Of a DNA stretch of 64,000 bases, positions 42,570-50,682 are shown one piece after another (within the stretch, counting starts at the first letter, position 1; every line of letters starts with the position of its first letter). Source of the DNA: Geobacter sp. FeAm09 (GTDB lineage: Bacteria > Desulfobacterota > Desulfuromonadia > Geobacterales > Pseudopelobacteraceae). The notes under the pieces were generated by a model that saw only the letters and a list, made by a program, of their open reading frames with translations, was not told the DNA's origin and did not search any database. A program made the translations under genes and the position numbers. The stretch covers positions 62,001-126,000 of the forward strand of contig NZ_CP042466.1 in the NCBI RefSeq assembly GCF_008330225.1, read 5' to 3'.

Positions 42570-43534
42570 GGCGTCTCTTCTCCCTGGCCCTGCTCAAAAA
42601 CGCGTTTGATGCGGTGGAGCCCCGATTCCAGGTCGTGGCGCGGTTTCCAGTCGATAATCGAACGCAGCCGTTCGGAGGAAAATACGACATGATCGATTTC
42701 TATACGTTTACGCTCATCCGGCCACTCGATATGCGTGACTTTCCCGCGCTGAAATATCTGGACGGTCTTTTCTGCTATTTCTCGCACGCTCAGGTGCTGG
42801 TCGCCGGTGGCGAACCAGCTTTCCCCCACGAGACGCGGCTCATGAGCCGCCCGCCACAGGATGTCCACCGCATCGTCGACGTACAGGACATTCCGGGTCT
42901 GGTTTCCCGTGCCGAAGATCCTGATTTCCTGGTTCGTCCAGGCCTGGTGGATAAAATAGTTGATAAAGCCGAACTCCTGATACCCCTTGCCATAGGGGCC
43001 GTAGAGATTGGCAAAGCGCAGGACGATGGTATCAAGGTCATGAATGGTGTGGTAGATGCGGTAATATTTTTCTGCCACCCCTTTATTGGCAGAGTATATT
43101 TCCAGTGGCCGCTCCCAGTGGTCTTCATTCACAACTTCCGTTAATGCCTTGCCAATGACGGTGCTGCTTGACGTGTAGACTATCCGTGCTGTCCCATTCA
43201 ACAAGCGTATGCTTTCCAGCAGCTTCAGATTTCCCAGGCAGTTGATCTCCGCATCAAGGAGCGGGTACTGGATGGAAAGGGGATGGGACGTCTGTGCTGC
43301 GCAGTTAAAAATGATGTCCTGCCCCTGGACGATGTCCGCCAGCAAGGTCTCGTCGCGAATATCCCCCCGCACGAAGCGTATCTGTGGCCAGATCTCCCTA
43401 AGATTTCTGGTGGTGGCATGCAGATGGGGATCGAGCGAGTCCATAACCGTAACATGGACGTTCTGCTCAGCCAGGCAACGCCGCACAAGGTTGGCGCCCA
43501 GGAAGCCCGCCCCGCCAATGATCAATACATTCAT
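42566..43534 (-). CDS. NAD-dependent sugar-nucleotide epimerase/dehydratase (SDR 2)
   Basis: A 322-residue extended SDR with GGAGFLGANL at residues 7-16, NCAAQTSHP, YTSSSTVIG and the catalytic YSANK. The segment RFANLYGPYGKGYQEFGFINYF resembles UDP-glucose 4-epimerase/dTDP-glucose dehydratase relatives. ATGA overlaps on both sides show tight coupling within the glycan operon. Exact reaction unknown. Confidence 0.88.
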   Translation of the reverse strand: MNVLIIGGAGFLGANLVRRCLAEQNVHVTVMDSLDPHLHATTRNLREIWPQIRFVRGDIRDETLLADIVQGQDIIFNCAAQTSHPLSIQYPLLDAEINCLGNLKLLESIRLLNGTARIVYTSSSTVIGKALTEVVNEDHWERPLEIYSANKGVAEKYYRIYHTIHDLDTIVLRFANLYGPYGKGYQEFGFINYFIHQAWTNQEIRIFGTGNQTRNVLYVDDAVDILWRAAHEPRLVGESWFATGDQHLSVREIAEKTVQIFQRGKVTHIEWPDERKRIEIDHVVFSSERLRSIIDWKPRHDLESGLHRIKRVFEQGQGEETP

Positions 43535-44514
43535 GAAAACGCCTCCATGGTACGGTCGATACCCTCGTCGAGGGCGTAGTGCGCGCTCCAGCCGGTTGCC
43601 ACGGAAAACAGCCGGGAATCCGCGACAAAATGCCGCTGCTCAATTGGAGAAAGGTCATCGGGAGGCTCAACGTGCTGCACGGTGACCTGTCTCCCGGTTT
43701 TTGCCGTTCCACGCCGTGCAATCATGTGCATGGCTTCGGCAATGGTATGCCCCTGGCCGCTGCCGATGACGAAAAAGCGCCCGTTAAGCTTCTCGCCATG
43801 CCGAGCCGCGGCGATGAACGCCCGGGCGACATCGTCCACATATACGTAATCGCGCAGATAATCTCCCGCCCCGTAGACCGTAAGGGGGTCGCCGGCAAGG
43901 GCCCGGTGGATCATCTGGTTAAGGATGCCCCGGTCGGAACGGCTGCTGCGCGGCCCCGGTCCATACACGTTTGCCAGCCGCAGCGTGACGCCATGCACAA
44001 CCCCCTGTTCCGCATACCAGCGCAGGTACTGTTCTGCCATCTGCTTATGGAGGTCGTATATGGTAAGCGGGTGGTCCTGGTGCGTTTCGTCCACCGGCAG
44101 GCGCTCGGGTATGCCGGCGACAGTTGCCGTGCTCGAGAAGCAAAGCGTCGGACGCTTCCCCTGTCGTCGGCAAGCCTCCAGCAGGTGAAGCATCGGCATG
44201 ACATTGGTCGCCTGATCGTCGGCCGGCCTTGCATTGGCAACATAGGTGCTGGTTTGGGCGGCAAGATGGAAAATGAAATCAATATGTTCCAAATTCCGGT
44301 CCCATATGGCAGGGTCACGGACATCCCCGCACACATCGGTGACGTGCGCGGTGCCCGCCACCGGTTCCCAATGTGCGTCATGTCTGTCCAGCCTGACGAT
44401 GTGACACTCTGCATGCTTCAGAAGGGACACGAGGCCGGAGGCCAGATAGCCGGCACCCCCGGTTATCAGGATCCCCTTCCCACGGAAGGCGTCAGTTGTT
44501 CTTTCCATAGTCAT
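43531..44514 (-). CDS. NAD-dependent sugar-nucleotide epimerase/dehydratase (SDR 3)
   Basis: A 327-residue extended SDR. It has TGGAGYLASGL, HLAAQTSTYV, SSTATVAG and the catalytic YDLHK. The ATG at 44514 is preferred; the longer frame upstream overlaps the RmlC-like gene and has no Rossmann sequence. Its stop overlaps the start of SDR 2. The three SDRs together with the cupin and C-methyltransferase suggest a multi-step path to a modified deoxysugar. Confidence 0.86.
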   Translation of the reverse strand: MTMERTTDAFRGKGILITGGAGYLASGLVSLLKHAECHIVRLDRHDAHWEPVAGTAHVTDVCGDVRDPAIWDRNLEHIDFIFHLAAQTSTYVANARPADDQATNVMPMLHLLEACRRQGKRPTLCFSSTATVAGIPERLPVDETHQDHPLTIYDLHKQMAEQYLRWYAEQGVVHGVTLRLANVYGPGPRSSRSDRGILNQMIHRALAGDPLTVYGAGDYLRDYVYVDDVARAFIAAARHGEKLNGRFFVIGSGQGHTIAEAMHMIARRGTAKTGRQVTVQHVEPPDDLSPIEQRHFVADSRLFSVATGWSAHYALDEGIDRTMEAFS

Positions 44515-44545
44515 AGTTCGGTGCACCCTGCGCGAGGTGACTCGA

Positions 44546-45004
44546 TCACGTAATCGCCGGCCCGCGTAGCCAGTCGAAATCAATATCCGGATCGTTATAG
44601 GGAATGCGTATCTCGTCGGCTGGGTCGTAGGTGTGGGAGGTTACATACAGCAGATTCACCGGTCCCTGTATGGTCTTGCAGCCGTGGGCGATCCCCGGGG
44701 GGATCTTGAGCGCCTGGACCGGTTGCAGGTCACCCATGAGGAAATCCATCGTTTGCCTGTACGTCGGAGATCCTGGGCGCATATCGCAGAGGCCTACCCG
44801 CAGGACGCCGCTGACCACATACCACCAGTCGGTCTGGACGTTATGAAAATGCCATGCCTTGATTACGCCAGTGAACATAAGGGAGTGGCTCCACTGGCCG
44901 AATCCCTCGATAAAAAAATCGTCATCGCGGCGGATGATTTCACGGAAAAAACCGCGTTCATCACCATGGGTCGTCAACTCCTTGAAAACGATGCCGTCAA
45001 TCAT
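44546..45004 (-). CDS. RmlC-like dTDP-sugar 3,5-epimerase family cupin
   Basis: A 152-residue protein: GDERGFFREI, TGVIKAWHFHNVQTDWWYVVSG, LKIPPGIAHGCKTI. These are the conserved cupin segments of dTDP-4-dehydrorhamnose 3,5-epimerases, including the substrate-binding H-x-H-x3-D. It is shorter than RmlC (about 180 residues). It resembles the short epimerase relatives used in branched or unusual sugar pathways. It lies between the C-methyltransferase and SDR 3. Confidence 0.85.
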   Translation of the reverse strand: MIDGIVFKELTTHGDERGFFREIIRRDDDFFIEGFGQWSHSLMFTGVIKAWHFHNVQTDWWYVVSGVLRVGLCDMRPGSPTYRQTMDFLMGDLQPVQALKIPPGIAHGCKTIQGPVNLLYVTSHTYDPADEIRIPYNDPDIDFDWLRGPAIT

Positions 45005-45058
45005 TCGTTTTTCTCCAAAAGAGGCTCCAGCATTCCATCGGATACAGAGCAGGCAGCG

Positions 45059-46279
45059 TCAGTCCAGTATCGCCACCTGCGGTACATACACAATCCATTT
45101 GCCGCCGCCGACACGGAAACTCTCCTCCTTCTCCATTATCTCATGGACGTGATTCCACGCGAAGAGCAGGGCGAAGTCCGGATAGTTTTGTACGAACTCT
45201 TCATAAGGCCGGACCGGGATGTGGGCACCGGGGCTGAATTTGCCCTGCTTGATCGGCGTGGTGTCGCTGATGAATTCTACCAGATCAGGCGTGATGCCGC
45301 AGTAATTGATGATGGTGGTGCTTTTGGAGGTCGCTCCATAGCCAACGACCCTCTTGCCCCGGGATTTGAGGTCCCTAAGGAGAGCCATGAGGTGCTCGCG
45401 GGAAGATTCGCAGTTCCTGCGGAACCGGCTGTAGGTTTCCGGCAGGTGAAGGCCGATATCCTGTTCCTTTTTTTTCTGCGCGGCAACGTGGGGCAACACC
45501 GGGAGGGCTCCCTTGTGGGCGATGACATATCTCATGGAGCCGCCATGGGTCGTCTGTGGCTGCACGTCTATTACTTCCATGCCATACTGCTCAAACAGGT
45601 AGCTTATGGAGGCAACCGAAAAGAGGAAGGTATGCTCATCGTATATCTGGTCGTAGGAGGTCTTCTCGATGACATCCCCCAGATAGGGGTCCTCGAACAT
45701 GGCCACTCCCGTCGGTTTGAGCAGAATGCCGATGCCTTCGACGATCGAATGCAGGTAGGGGATATGGCACATGACATTGGCCGCGAGAAAGGCGTCGGCC
45801 TGCCCATGCTCGGCAACTATCCGCCGGGCGACATCAGCGTCGAAAAAATCGGTGATGGTCGTGATACCTTTCTCAATGGCCACCTGCGCAACGTTTTTTG
45901 ACGGTTCGATACCCAGGTGGCGGATGCCGGACGCAGCGAAATTCTGCAACATAATGCCGTCATTGCTCCCCATTTCCACCACAAAGGGGTCCTTCCCGGG
46001 GAGGCGGCTGGTGATGACCTGATCGGCAAAGGCCCTGAAATGGTGCGCCATATAGCGGGATGTCCCGGAGAAAAAGGCGTAATTCTCATGAAACATCCGT
46101 TCGCGGTCGGGCTGGTCAAGCAGCTGCACCATGCCGCACGCGGCGCAGAACCCCACCCGCATGGGGAAATGGTATTCGTCCCCAAATTGTTCGGGGAGGA
46201 GAAAGCCATTCCCCAGAGGCATGTTCCCGAAATTAATGAATGGTTCAATGGGGGACTTGCAGATCAGGCAGCTTTTCAT
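45059..46279 (-). CDS. SAM-dependent sugar C-methyltransferase (NovU/TylC3 type)
   Basis: A 406-residue protein in three parts. A putative zinc-binding N-terminus has CLIC at residues 4-7 and CAAC near 44-47. The class I methyltransferase fold has VVEMGSNDGIMLQNFAASG (SAM loop) and NVMCHIP. The C-terminal Methyltransf_14-type domain has GKRVVGYGATSKSTTIINYCG. Enzymes of this layout methylate carbon 3 or 5 of dTDP-4-keto sugars to make branched deoxysugars. It implies a C-methyl-branched sugar in the surface glycan. Confidence 0.9.
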   Translation of the reverse strand: MKSCLICKSPIEPFINFGNMPLGNGFLLPEQFGDEYHFPMRVGFCAACGMVQLLDQPDRERMFHENYAFFSGTSRYMAHHFRAFADQVITSRLPGKDPFVVEMGSNDGIMLQNFAASGIRHLGIEPSKNVAQVAIEKGITTITDFFDADVARRIVAEHGQADAFLAANVMCHIPYLHSIVEGIGILLKPTGVAMFEDPYLGDVIEKTSYDQIYDEHTFLFSVASISYLFEQYGMEVIDVQPQTTHGGSMRYVIAHKGALPVLPHVAAQKKKEQDIGLHLPETYSRFRRNCESSREHLMALLRDLKSRGKRVVGYGATSKSTTIINYCGITPDLVEFISDTTPIKQGKFSPGAHIPVRPYEEFVQNYPDFALLFAWNHVHEIMEKEESFRVGGGKWIVYVPQVAILD

Positions 46280-46343
46280 AAAAGTCGCATTCCTTTGCGT
46301 GTGTCGAAATAAATCGCTCCATCTTCCAAAGCGCCGGCCGATG

Positions 46344-47699
46344 TTACCATACTTTCGGATAAAAGATTGCTCGATTCATCATGGCTCCGGTCCTGGAAAG
46401 GTCTTTGAATGCAAAACAGGTGCCGTGTGCTACGAACCAGTAGGAAACACAGGATGCCGCCATCGCTCCCATACCGCCGTAGCGGGGGATCAGGAAAAAA
46501 TTCAGCGCTACGTTGAGCAGGCAGCCCAGGAGGTCGGTGACAAAGTTGAGGCGTGTCAGGTTCATAACGGTCAGGTAGTGGCCGCGTGCAATCGCCAGGT
46601 TGATGAATATCCCGGCCCAGACCAGCCCCACCAGCATTGGGGCGGCCCTGGTATAGGCGGCGCCGAACATGAGCGGCACCAGCCCTCCCGCCAGGAAAGT
46701 GATGGGCACCGCAACAAGGTAGGCAAACAGCACCATCAGATTGTAGTACTGCTGGAGACGCTCATGGAAATATTCCTCACTGACCTCTCGTGCCGCAACC
46801 ACGCCGGGAAAAATGGAGGTAGCCAGCGCCGTGGGGATGAAGTAGAGAGCCTCTGCAATCAGGGTGGCCACGGAATAAATGCCTAGTTCTGCATTGCCAA
46901 CCATTTCGCCTATCATGATCTTGTCGATCCGCATGTAGACCAGCATGACAATTTCGGTAAACATGAGCGGCCAGCTGTCCCGCAGCAGTTCCTTTGCCAT
47001 GGCGCGTGTCGCACGCCATGCGGTGATCTTCTGGCCGGTAGCGCGGTATGCCACAGCCAGCCCGAAGGAGCCCAGCGCGATATCGGCCACGCCTGCCCAG
47101 GCAAAGGCTGCGAGTGGCGCGTGAATGGCGATAAGGGCAATCTTGGCCGTGCAGGTGAGCAGGTAGGCGATGCTCCGGGCGTAGGCGGAGTATTTTGATC
47201 TGACTTGGGATTGAAACCAGAAATCTATGACGCCCACTGACTGGAACAGTGTGCCGATGGCGGTGATCCCGACAAGCAGCCGTGACGTAGGATCACCGGG
47301 GCGGATAATGGTTATGGCCGCCAGCATCACGAAAAATGCCGCTATGCCGCCGGCCAATTTCAGAACAAAGGCACTCCCCAGCACCTCGTCACGGCACAAG
47401 GGATTGCGGACGATATTGCGCACCACAATAGAGTCCAGGCCGAGCAGAGCTGAGGAAAAGAGCATGACGAACGCGGTGGTGTAGCTCAGCAGCCCAAACT
47501 GTTCCGGTCCGAGGTAGCGCGTGACCCATATGCTGACGAGAAGGCCGACGCCCATGCGCAGGATGTTGTCGACAAACAGCCAGCCGGTATTGCCGATCAC
47601 CCGCTGCAGGGCTGGATGGCCTTCAACCCTCCGGCGGAGGGGAGCCGGCAGATAGCGAGTCCAGCCTTGGTCCATATGGTCAGCGTCCCTTCCTTCCAT
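46344..47699 (-). CDS. Wzx-type polysaccharide flippase (MOP superfamily)
   Basis: A 451-residue protein with 12-14 predicted transmembrane helices and the typical opening NTGWLFVDNILRMGVGLLVSIWVTRYLGPEQFG of polysaccharide flippases. An ATG at 47675 (MDQGWTRYL) with GGAAGGGA upstream is an alternative start. It would move an undecaprenyl-linked repeat unit across the inner membrane. It is the first gene of the minus-strand glycan operon. No Wzy polymerase was recognised in the window. Confidence 0.88.
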   Translation of the reverse strand: MEGRDADHMDQGWTRYLPAPLRRRVEGHPALQRVIGNTGWLFVDNILRMGVGLLVSIWVTRYLGPEQFGLLSYTTAFVMLFSSALLGLDSIVVRNIVRNPLCRDEVLGSAFVLKLAGGIAAFFVMLAAITIIRPGDPTSRLLVGITAIGTLFQSVGVIDFWFQSQVRSKYSAYARSIAYLLTCTAKIALIAIHAPLAAFAWAGVADIALGSFGLAVAYRATGQKITAWRATRAMAKELLRDSWPLMFTEIVMLVYMRIDKIMIGEMVGNAELGIYSVATLIAEALYFIPTALATSIFPGVVAAREVSEEYFHERLQQYYNLMVLFAYLVAVPITFLAGGLVPLMFGAAYTRAAPMLVGLVWAGIFINLAIARGHYLTVMNLTRLNFVTDLLGCLLNVALNFFLIPRYGGMGAMAASCVSYWFVAHGTCFAFKDLSRTGAMMNRAIFYPKVW

Positions 47700-47789
47700 G
47701 CAATGAACCCGTTACGGTAGAATGCAACAAAGGCAGAAGAAGTCTGTTCCCCTGCCTTTGCGCATGATCTAGATTACCCGCTGGTCAAT

Positions 47790-48776
47790 TCAGAGGGTTG
47801 ACGTCACTTTTGTTACGGTCCATTTCGCAATGCGGCTGTACACGGTTGTCGTCAATGTGCCGCTGACATCATAGTTGTGAGTGAAGGAGCGGGTCGCCGA
47901 GTCCGTAACGGTGATGGTATCGGTGACGGTAGTTGTACCGCCCGCTGTCGGCCAGATGACATTACCACTGCTGTCCACCGCCTGCCAGTAAATGATGACG
48001 GGTACGGAAACCCCGACGGTCGCATCGCTCGTGATGGTGGCGGTGACCTGAAACGTGGTGTTGCCCGATGAGTCCTGGGTGGCGTTATAGGGCCCAAAGC
48101 TGGTTACTTTGATCTTGCCGCTGCTGTCGGTCGGGTATGTTGTCGCGGCAATGGTCGTGGAGGTGAACGTTATGGTATTGCTGCCGACGGTGACCGTGGT
48201 GACGGTCGAGGTCGAATTGGCGGCCGCGGAGGTGTGTCTCACCGTCAGCGTCTGCCCTGGGGCGATGGTGCCGGCGGTGCTGGTATAGGTGCCGCCATCG
48301 ATGGAATACTCGCCCCCGCTGATGCTGATGGCGGAGGTGGCCCACGTGGAGGGGATCGTGAGGGTGTTCGACACGAGCAGGGTGCTGACGGCCACGTCGG
48401 TCTGGGTTGCGAAGGTCAACGTGTCGCTCGTGACCGAGGTGAAGGTGGTGGTGTAGCCCCCCACCGTGATGGTCGTGGTGGTGGCGGTCGATATGGTGCT
48501 GGCGGAGGTGTGCTGCAGGGTGAGCGTCTGGTTGAGCCCGATCTCCCCGTCATCGCTGGTGTAGGTCCCGCCGGCAATGGAGTATTTGCCGTTTTCTATA
48601 TGCACCTTGGCCTTGAACTGGTTGCCGACGATGGTGACGGTGTTCGAGGTGATGGTTGAGTTCTGGGCGACGCCGGTTTGTGTCGTAAAGTTGAAATCCT
48701 GCGGACGGGTCAGGTCCCCGCATCCCGCAACCAGCATGATGAAAAAAACAACGACGGCTCCGTGCATCCAGCGCAT
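47790..48776 (-). CDS. Lipoprotein with two tandem Thr/Ser-rich beta repeats
   Basis: A 328-residue protein starting MRWMHGAVVVFFIMLVAGC, a clear lipobox with Cys at residue 19; an ATG at 48818 would add 14 residues but has no ribosome binding site. Two homologous units of about 88 residues follow. Each holds TxVAxSTxxxSNTxTI, ISGGEYSIDGGTYTS and GQTLTxxHTSA. A third, C-terminal beta domain resembles an Ig-like fold. Almost no charged residues and no Cys besides the lipid site. Probably a surface structural lipoprotein; no function is recognised. Confidence 0.75.
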   Translation of the reverse strand: MRWMHGAVVVFFIMLVAGCGDLTRPQDFNFTTQTGVAQNSTITSNTVTIVGNQFKAKVHIENGKYSIAGGTYTSDDGEIGLNQTLTLQHTSASTISTATTTTITVGGYTTTFTSVTSDTLTFATQTDVAVSTLLVSNTLTIPSTWATSAISISGGEYSIDGGTYTSTAGTIAPGQTLTVRHTSAAANSTSTVTTVTVGSNTITFTSTTIAATTYPTDSSGKIKVTSFGPYNATQDSSGNTTFQVTATITSDATVGVSVPVIIYWQAVDSSGNVIWPTAGGTTTVTDTITVTDSATRSFTHNYDVSGTLTTTVYSRIAKWTVTKVTSTL

Positions 48777-48846
48777 ACCGATGCCCCACCCTCTCTTTGG
48801 TTTGTTTTGAGAAGACATTTATCGAATCTAAATAGACTGCATGCGC

Positions 48847-49608
48847 CTATTTTTTTATTACGCCGCCCGAGAAAATGACGGTGTCGAAGGTCTTCTTAAG
48901 GGTTTTGCTGGTGAAGTTGGGCATGGGGGTGCCGGCCTGCAATTCCACGTCCGATCCCACCGCGACCTCCGTGGCGGGGATGGCGACCCAGGTCTTCTTG
49001 CCGTCCTTTTCGACGTTGAGGTAGGTATAGCCGCCGCCGTCCATGCTCTCCACAACCTTGCCGGAAATGGTGCCGCCGGTGCTCCCGGGGGCCGCCTGGG
49101 GCATGGCGCCGGTCGCGGGGTGCCCCTGGGGCAGGGCCGGTTGCTGTCCCAATGCCGGATGTCCTTGGGGCAGTTTTGCGCCCGGATCGACCTTGGGAAG
49201 GCCTTCAGGCTTCGCCTGATCGGCCTCGGTTACGAGCCCCGAGGAGAAAATGATGCCGTCGAAGGTCCTTTTGAGGGTGCTGCTGGTAAATTTGCCCATT
49301 TCCATGCCGGGCCTGAGCTGGACCTCTTGTCCGACCGTAACCTGCGTGGCCGGGATGGCAATCCAATTCTTGTTGCCGTCCTTTTCCAGGTTGATGTAGG
49401 TGTAACCGCCGCTATTCATGGTCTCGACCACCTTGCCGGAAAGAATCTGCGGTTTTGCCTCCGGGGCCGGCTGCTGGGCCGCGGCCGGGGAAGATGATGG
49501 CTGGGGTGCCGGTCCTGCGCTCTTTTGCACGGTGGCGCAACCGGTCTGAAGAGCTGCTGAGAGGATGAGGGAACAGCCTGCTGCAAGGGTGCTGGTGCGT
49601 ACATTCAT
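48847..49608 (-). CDS. Secreted protein with two NrfJ-like/OB-fold modules
   Basis: A 253-residue protein with signal peptide to about residue 24 (a weak lipobox, LQTGC). Two copies of an ~85-residue module lie at about residues 58-128 and 180-253: SGKVVExMxxGGYTYxNxEKDGxKxWxAIPATxVxVGxxVxLxxG...FTSxTLKxTFDxIIFSxGxV. A Gln/Pro-rich linker with repeated LPQGHPA separates them. This module recurs in Geobacter and relatives and is often called NrfJ-related; its fold is probably a small beta-barrel. Its role is unknown. The start has AGGAG eight bases upstream. Confidence 0.72.
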   Translation of the reverse strand: MNVRTSTLAAGCSLILSAALQTGCATVQKSAGPAPQPSSSPAAAQQPAPEAKPQILSGKVVETMNSGGYTYINLEKDGNKNWIAIPATQVTVGQEVQLRPGMEMGKFTSSTLKRTFDGIIFSSGLVTEADQAKPEGLPKVDPGAKLPQGHPALGQQPALPQGHPATGAMPQAAPGSTGGTISGKVVESMDGGGYTYLNVEKDGKKTWVAIPATEVAVGSDVELQAGTPMPNFTSKTLKKTFDTVIFSGGVIKK

Positions 49609-49819
49609 GTCATGGCTCCTGGCTGAGAAAATCGTTTGGGCAACGCAGCCCGAAGGTGCGATATGTTGCCTCTTTTCTAATTTTTACACTATTTCGAATT
49701 GTTTGGGAAGCCGTAAGTTTTTGTTTCGGCGTTTATTTCCCGTGCCGCAGACCGCGTGTCCGCGCGGGTATGGCGACCGCGGTAATTGCGTCTGATGATT
49801 GGCGGAATAAAAAATTAGC

Positions 49820-49848
49820 TTGACTTGCAAGGATTGTTTTCATATATT
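49820..49848 (+). promoter_or_regulatory. Sigma-70 promoter of rplU-rpmA
   Basis: TTGACT and TATATT separated by exactly 17 bases. Transcription would start about 49855, 33 bases ahead of rplU. The rest of the 49609-49819 gap holds no recognised gene or riboswitch. Confidence 0.85.
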
Positions 49849-49887
49849 CCAAAACTCTGCAAAATTGAATTAGATGGAGACACCATA

Positions 49888-50196
49888 ATGTACGCAGTTA
49901 TCAAGACAGGCGGCAAACAGTATAAGGTAAGTGAAGGGGAATTCCTCAAGGTCGAGAAACTTGACGGAAACATCGGCGACAACATCGAATTCGCCGAGGT
50001 CCTCATGGTCGGCGGCGAAAAGGTCGCCATTGGCGCTCCGCTGGTTGCCGGCGCCACGGTGACTGCCAAGATCGCAGCTCAGGGTAAGGACAAGAAGGTT
50101 CTGGTGTTCAAGTCCAAGCGCCGCAAGGACTCCCGCAAGCTTCGCGGCCATCGCCAGGAGCGCACGGTCCTCAAGATAGAAAAGATCAGCGCATAA
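49888..50196 (+). CDS. rplU: 50S ribosomal protein L21
   Basis: A 102-residue protein beginning [20 protein letters not shown] and ending in the L21 signature segment [22 protein letters not shown]. It binds 23S rRNA in the large subunit. Start ATG 49888 with GGAGA upstream; a longer in-frame extension has no support. It is followed by rpmA, the usual pair. Confidence 0.98.
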   Translation: MYAVIKTGGKQYKVSEGEFLKVEKLDGNIGDNIEFAEVLMVGGEKVAIGAPLVAGATVTAKIAAQGKDKKVLVFKSKRRKDSRKLRGHRQERTVLKIEKISA

Positions 50197-50226
50197 TACA
50201 CGATATTTTTCCCAGGAGATACGGAA

Positions 50227-50481
50227 ATGGCACATAAGAAAGGTGTAGGCAGTTCACGCAACGGCAGGGATTCTGACGGCCAGAGGCTCGGCTGCAAGAA
50301 GTTCGGCGGCGAAGCCGTCAGGGCCGGCAATATCATCTACCGTCAGCACGGCACCCAGATCCACCCCGGCAATAACGTGGGCTGTGGCAAGGATTATACG
50401 CTGTTCGCCCTGATTGACGGCATCGTGACCTTCGAGCGCATGGGCAAGGACCGCAAAAAGGTTTCGGTGTACCCCAACTAG
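50227..50481 (+). CDS. rpmA: 50S ribosomal protein L27
   Basis: An 84-residue protein, [20 protein letters not shown]...[19 protein letters not shown]..., the canonical L27 sequence whose N-terminus reaches the peptidyl-transferase centre. It lies 30 bases after rplU. The usual third gene, obgE, is not next; a terminator and a chemoreceptor follow instead. Confidence 0.98.
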   Translation: MAHKKGVGSSRNGRDSDGQRLGCKKFGGEAVRAGNIIYRQHGTQIHPGNNVGCGKDYTLFALIDGIVTFERMGKDRKKVSVYPN

Positions 50482-50502
50482 GCGGTTCGCAGACAGTTCC
50501 AA

Positions 50503-50533
50503 AACCCGGAAGATATCCCTTCCGGGTTTTTTT
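50503..50533 (+). terminator. Intrinsic terminator after rpmA
   Basis: AACCCGGAAG pairs with CTTCCGGGTT across a 6-base loop, then T5. It lies 22 bases after the rpmA stop. Confidence 0.92.
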
Positions 50534-50574
50534 GTGATCGCGGTAATTAACAGAACGACGTTTAAATATATTGT

Positions 50575-50603
50575 TTGCACTCGTTCTAATTTTGCTGTAT
50601 ACT
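50575..50603 (+). promoter_or_regulatory. Sigma-70-type promoter of the chemoreceptor gene
   Basis: TTGCAC and TATACT are separated by 17 bases. Transcription would start near 50610, about 70 bases ahead of the ATG at 50683. Confidence 0.7.
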
Positions 50604-50682
50604 GCAAAAAATTTAGTATAACAAGCTAGTTAGCCATGGCTGGTCTGCTACATAACTACCCTCCTGACTTCAGAGGCTCCCC

